DNA from: Anaeromyces robustus
Lineage: Eukaryota > Neocallimastigomycota > Neocallimastigomycetes > Neocallimastigales > Neocallimastigaceae
Assembly: GCA_002104895.1 (NCBI GenBank)
Contig: MCFG01000210.1
Coordinates: 92,501 to 119,312 of the forward strand
Reading direction: 5' to 3'
Length of the DNA: 26,812 bases
In this document: in pieces, positions 23,806-26,812 of the stretch
Position numbering within the stretch: the stretch's first letter is position 1
Layout: the number at the start of each line of letters is the position of its first letter
Translations under genes and position numbers: made by a program
Notes under the pieces: model-generated
Seen by the model: only the letters and a program-made list of their open reading frames with translations
Told to the model about the DNA's origin: nothing
Databases searched by the model: none

Positions 23806-25221
23806 TTTTTGTTTTTAAAATATTTTATATTATTAATGTTTTTTTCTCTCTTTTTTTATATTTGCTTTTATTGTTTTTGTTATCCTTTTTTTCTCCTTCT
23901 TCTTATATTAAAAAATATAATTTCAAAAAATAAAAAAAAAACAAAAAAAAAAAAAAAAAGATAATTTTTTTATTGTGATTAAAAATTAAAATTCTTTTAT
24001 ATTTAATTTTTAATTTATCTTTACATATTATTATTAAAAAAAATTAATTTATATTTTTAAAATTTAATTTTTTTTTTTTTGATACTATAAATACATTTTA
24101 CAATTTAATACACAGGACTTATTGATAATATAGAAAAAAAAAAACTAAAAAATAAAGTTTAATGTATTAACATATATATTATATTTTCCAATATCTCAAT
24201 ATATTTTAATATAGTATTATTATATCTTTTTTTTACTTTAATATATATTATTTATTTTATTCCATATATTATATTTTATAATACTTTATTTTATTTTTTC
24301 CATCATCTATACTTTTTTATTTTACTTTATTTACTATTACACATACTTTATTACTTTAATTTAATATACTGTATTTTATAATATTCCAATACTATTTTAT
24401 TTAATATTTTAATTATATAAATATATATTATAATAACTAATTGGACATTATTTTATTTAAATTTTTTTTTAACGATAAAAATTCTTTGTTAAAACTAAAT
24501 CCCTATTTTCTTACAAGTTTATATTTTACATATAACTTAGTTATTAAATGAATAATTTTGCATTTGCTTAAATAAAATTTAAATAAATGAATAACATACA
24601 AAAAATTTTTAATATTACTTTTTTTATATTATATTTTTATAATTTAAAGAATTTTAAACAAAATCTATATAATAAATATAATTGGTTAAATTTTCAGTAA
24701 AAAAAAAAAAAACTCAAAAACATATTTTTCTTTTAATAAATTTAAATATTAATATAAACACTTAAACATATTATTTTTATATTTGAAAAATTTTTATCAA
24801 TCTGATTTTAATATATATATATATACAAAAATTATTTAAATAAATAAAAAAATAAATTTCTTTAAAAATATGTATATAAAGAATATTTTTTCTGGGATTC
24901 TATTATTATTATCCTAATATTAATAAATTATATAATAAAGTATTAGTATTTAATAGAATTATTAATTAAAATACTTGTATATATTTTTTAAATTTAATTA
25001 TATCGAATTTGATTAAATATTAGTTTAATAGTTTCTGGAGTATAAAAAAAAATAATAAACAAAAAATATCTGAGATATAAAACAAAAATCTTTTAAATAT
25101 ATAATTTAAAATATTCATGGATTCTTAATTTTTCTGTGTTGATTCAAAGAACTATAAATTTATCATCAAAAATTATATATACGTTATCATTTTTGCTTTT
25201 ATCTTAATCCTCATATTATTT
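23806..25221. other. CaMK 5' region and intergenic spacer
   Basis: Contains A-rich runs around 23930-23959, about 130 nt upstream of the CaMK start. The rest is A/T-rich without recognisable exons, repeats of note or RNA genes. Confidence 0.6.
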
Positions 25222-25562
25222 TTACTCATTATTACTTTTTTTTTTCCATCTTTTTCTTTTTTCCTTTCCTTCTTTGTTATCTTTATTTGTTTCCTTTTTT
25301 TCATTTATTTCAGTTGTAATAATTGGATTGTGAATACTTTTTTTTTCATCACATTCGTCATTGTCATTCTCTGAATTTAATAATTTTCTTCCTGCCGTTT
25401 TAAGCAATTCTTGAACTTTTTTATTTTTAAAGTGTAAAAAAAAAAAATAACTTTCTCTTTTTATATAAATATAGAAAATGTATTCCAAAAAAAAAAAAAA
25501 AAAGAATAAATTTTATTTTAATAATTAAATTTATAAAAAAGAAAATTCTTTTACTTACACAT
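25222..25562 (-). CDS. Tentative small Lys-rich protein gene, two exons
   Basis: The segment 25415-25222 reads QELLKTAGRKLLNSE, then an acidic patch (NDNDECDEKK), IHNPIITTE and a strongly basic tail (GKEKRKRWKKK), and stops at TAA. Its composition is protein-like rather than AT noise. An acceptor (AAAAAAG) precedes it. Upstream at 25562-25559 the bases ATGT are followed by a perfect GTAAGT donor. Splicing gives Met-Phe-Gln and an open 65-aa protein, the start codon plus one base forming the first coding exon. An alternative is an unspliced in-frame start at 25488 (MEYIFYIYIK), which passes through intron-like poly(T). Another is that this is the last exon of a longer gene disrupted by the retroelement upstream. 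The family is not recognised; the basic tail could be nuclear or nucleic-acid binding, which is speculation. Confidence 0.42.
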
Positions 25563-25689
25563 TAACAATTTCAAAATTTAAATATTTAATATATAATAAA
25601 ATAAATTATATATGTTTAAAATCAAATGGATTTAACTAATAAAAAACTTTAATCAATTATTTATCCTTTTTATTAATTTTTATAATATT

Positions 25690-25691
<2 letters not shown>

Positions 25692-25731
<40 letters not shown>
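25692..25731 (-). repeat. Retroelement poly(A) tail (40 nt)
   Basis: Forty uninterrupted T on the plus strand equal a 40-nt poly(A) at the 3' end of the minus-strand retroelement. AATAAA lies at 25757-25752, about 20 nt before it, as expected for a polyadenylated transcript copied into DNA. Confidence 0.8.
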
Positions 25732-25732
<1 letters not shown>

Positions 25733-25899
25733 GCAATAAAATAATGAAAACTTTATTTAAATTTAATATAAAAAGTACATGTTATAAAGTAATTGTACAT
25801 ATTAAAACTTAATCTAATAAAGAATAATAATTTATTATTTAATAGATAGTAATAATTTATAATTACTTCATATGGTATAGTGTATATTATTAAATTAAA

Positions 25900-26811
25900 T
25901 CAAGTTGGAAAGTTATTATCATTATTAGATGCGTGTGACCTACTGTCTTGTCCTACTGAATTGTCAGCTTCGACGCTCTTGGTTAGATTGTTGGGATACC
26001 TATTGAATAATGACCAGATCTGGCCACTAACAGTAGGCATAATTCTAAGTAAAAGTGCGGATGTACGTACCAAAAGTGGAACATCCGAAAAGGTGCTAGG
26101 TTTAAGTTGCGCCTTACAAAGACTGTTCCACTCCTCTTTCCCCAAGTTATAATGATTAACTCTTCCACCAAGAAGGAAATAATATACCCTACTCCATTCC
26201 AACGAGTTGGAATGAAAATTTACCCCACTTGAAGCATTACTAACTAAATTATTATAATTAATACTATTATTTAAACTATTATTATTGTTGTTGATACTAT
26301 AACTGAAAGTATTATTTAAGTTGTAAGTTAAACTAACATAATGAATAAAACTATTAGAAACTAAGAAAGTACTATTTCGTGAAGAATTCTCCAAGGAGGA
26401 GAAATTGTTGAAGTAATTAAAACCAAAAAAAATGTTGTTGATAGTTAAATTATTAATGAATTGAGAGTAGTTGTATAGAAAATATGTAGATAAGCTAGTA
26501 CTATTACTATTACTAACATTATTAATATTACTATTATCATTGCTATTACCATTATTATTACTATTAATATTAATATTACTATTACTACTGCTATTATTAT
26601 TATAGATATTATCATAAATATTATTATTGTAGTTATTATTAAAATTATTAGAAAAGTTGATATTATCAGAACTAACTAAAGGTTTTCGATTAACATACAA
26701 ATAAATGGTTTCAAGATTGCCAAATAACTTAGAACGCCAATGATCGAATGTTGGGCATTCTAAAATCCAATGTTCGAAGGTTTGACTACCGCCTTTACAA
26801 CAAGGACAGTA
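25900..26811 (-). CDS. LINE reverse-transcriptase polyprotein, C-terminal fragment with zf-RVT-like finger
   Basis: The frame is open from the window edge and ends in TGA, giving 303 aa without a start inside the window. It opens with a CCHC finger, YCPCCKGGSQTFEH followed by WILECPTFDHWR, in the spacing C-x2-C-x8-H-x4-C. This is typical of the zf-RVT domain that follows reverse transcriptase in many non-LTR elements. Next comes a long Asn/Ser-rich spacer of AAT/AGT/ATT codons. The tail resembles the C-terminal domain of fungal LINE proteins: WSRVYYFLLGGRVNHYNLG, then VRTSALLLRIMP and IWSLF. The function of the full protein would be target-primed reverse transcription. No frameshift or stop interrupts the visible part. 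The RT domain itself is not visible, so the assignment relies on the finger, the tail and the poly(A). Confidence 0.75.
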   Translation of the reverse strand, partial: YCPCCKGGSQTFEHWILECPTFDHWRSKLFGNLETIYLYVNRKPLVSSDNINFSNNFNNNYNNNIYDNIYNNNSSSNSNININSNNNGNSNDNSNINNVSNSNSTSLSTYFLYNYSQFINNLTINNIFFGFNYFNNFSSLENSSRNSTFLVSNSFIHYVSLTYNLNNTFSYSINNNNNSLNNSINYNNLVSNASSGVNFHSNSLEWSRVYYFLLGGRVNHYNLGKEEWNSLCKAQLKPSTFSDVPLLVRTSALLLRIMPTVSGQIWSLFNRYPNNLTKSVEADNSVGQDSRSHASNNDNNFPT

Positions 26812-26812
26812 A

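Larger units (their letters stand above)
25692..26812 (-). mobile_element. 3' end of a non-LTR (LINE-type) retrotransposon
   Basis: Runs from the right window edge to a poly(A) tail. It consists of the C-terminal part of the ORF (26811-25900), about 150 nt of 3' UTR, a polyadenylation signal and the 40-nt poly(A). The 5' part with reverse transcriptase and endonuclease lies outside the window, so the clade and target-site duplication cannot be determined. No LTR is seen. The base composition of the conserved parts is clearly less AT-rich than the flanks. Confidence 0.75.

Noticed and set aside
25880-26152. 90-codon plus-strand open frame
   Set aside because: Antisense to the retroelement C-terminal ORF, which carries recognisable family motifs on the minus strand.
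1-26812. tRNA, rRNA, CRISPR array, bacterial operon or prophage
   Set aside because: No cloverleaf-like GC islands, rRNA segments or spaced repeats were seen; split genes and GT-AG introns show nuclear eukaryotic DNA.

Overview
The window is a piece of a very AT-rich eukaryotic nuclear genome. Coding exons are short islands of balanced sequence in A/T homopolymers and microsatellites, and nearly every gene is split by short GT-AG introns (about 90-300 nt, one of about 750 nt). The gene set is: an AFG2/SPATA5-like AAA protein, Ragulator subunit LAMTOR2, Arp2/3 subunit ARPC2, two Stf2-like small proteins, a fungal-type biotin-protein ligase with an N-terminal amidotransferase-like domain, PEX3, a CaMK, and a LINE-type retroelement end with a zf-RVT-like finger. 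This suggests an early-diverging fungus. Base composition, long gene spacing and Asn-rich inserts fit anaerobic gut fungi (Neocallimastigomycota) best, but an AT-rich amoeba such as a dictyostelid is not excluded. All family names come from recognising motifs by eye, without a database search.

Layout: 1-1141 (-) 5' part of the AAA gene, running off the left edge; 2619-3598 (+) LAMTOR2, 4 exons; 5348-8009 (-) ARPC2, 6 exons; 9519-10053 (-) Stf2-like copy 1, 3 exons; 10054-14786 a long spacer with possible coding relics; 14787-15086 (+) Stf2-like copy 2; 15991-18422 (-) biotin-protein ligase, 4 exons; 19429-20691 (+) PEX3, intronless; 21766-23805 (-) CaMK, 7 exons including a 10-nt microexon; 25222-25562 (-) a tentative small gene; 25692-26812 (-) the 3' end of a non-LTR retrotransposon with a 40-nt poly(A) tail.

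The genes are ordinary housekeeping loci, not an operon or a dedicated system. Divergent pairs that may share promoter regions are AAA/LAMTOR2, the two Stf2-like copies, and BPL1/PEX3. Many single-frame open stretches in the spacers are artefacts of poly(T) and poly(A). The most informative points are the CaMK microexon, the inverted Stf2-like pair that differs in introns and C-terminal exon, the young-looking retroelement tail, and a PEX3 gene in what may be an anaerobic lineage.
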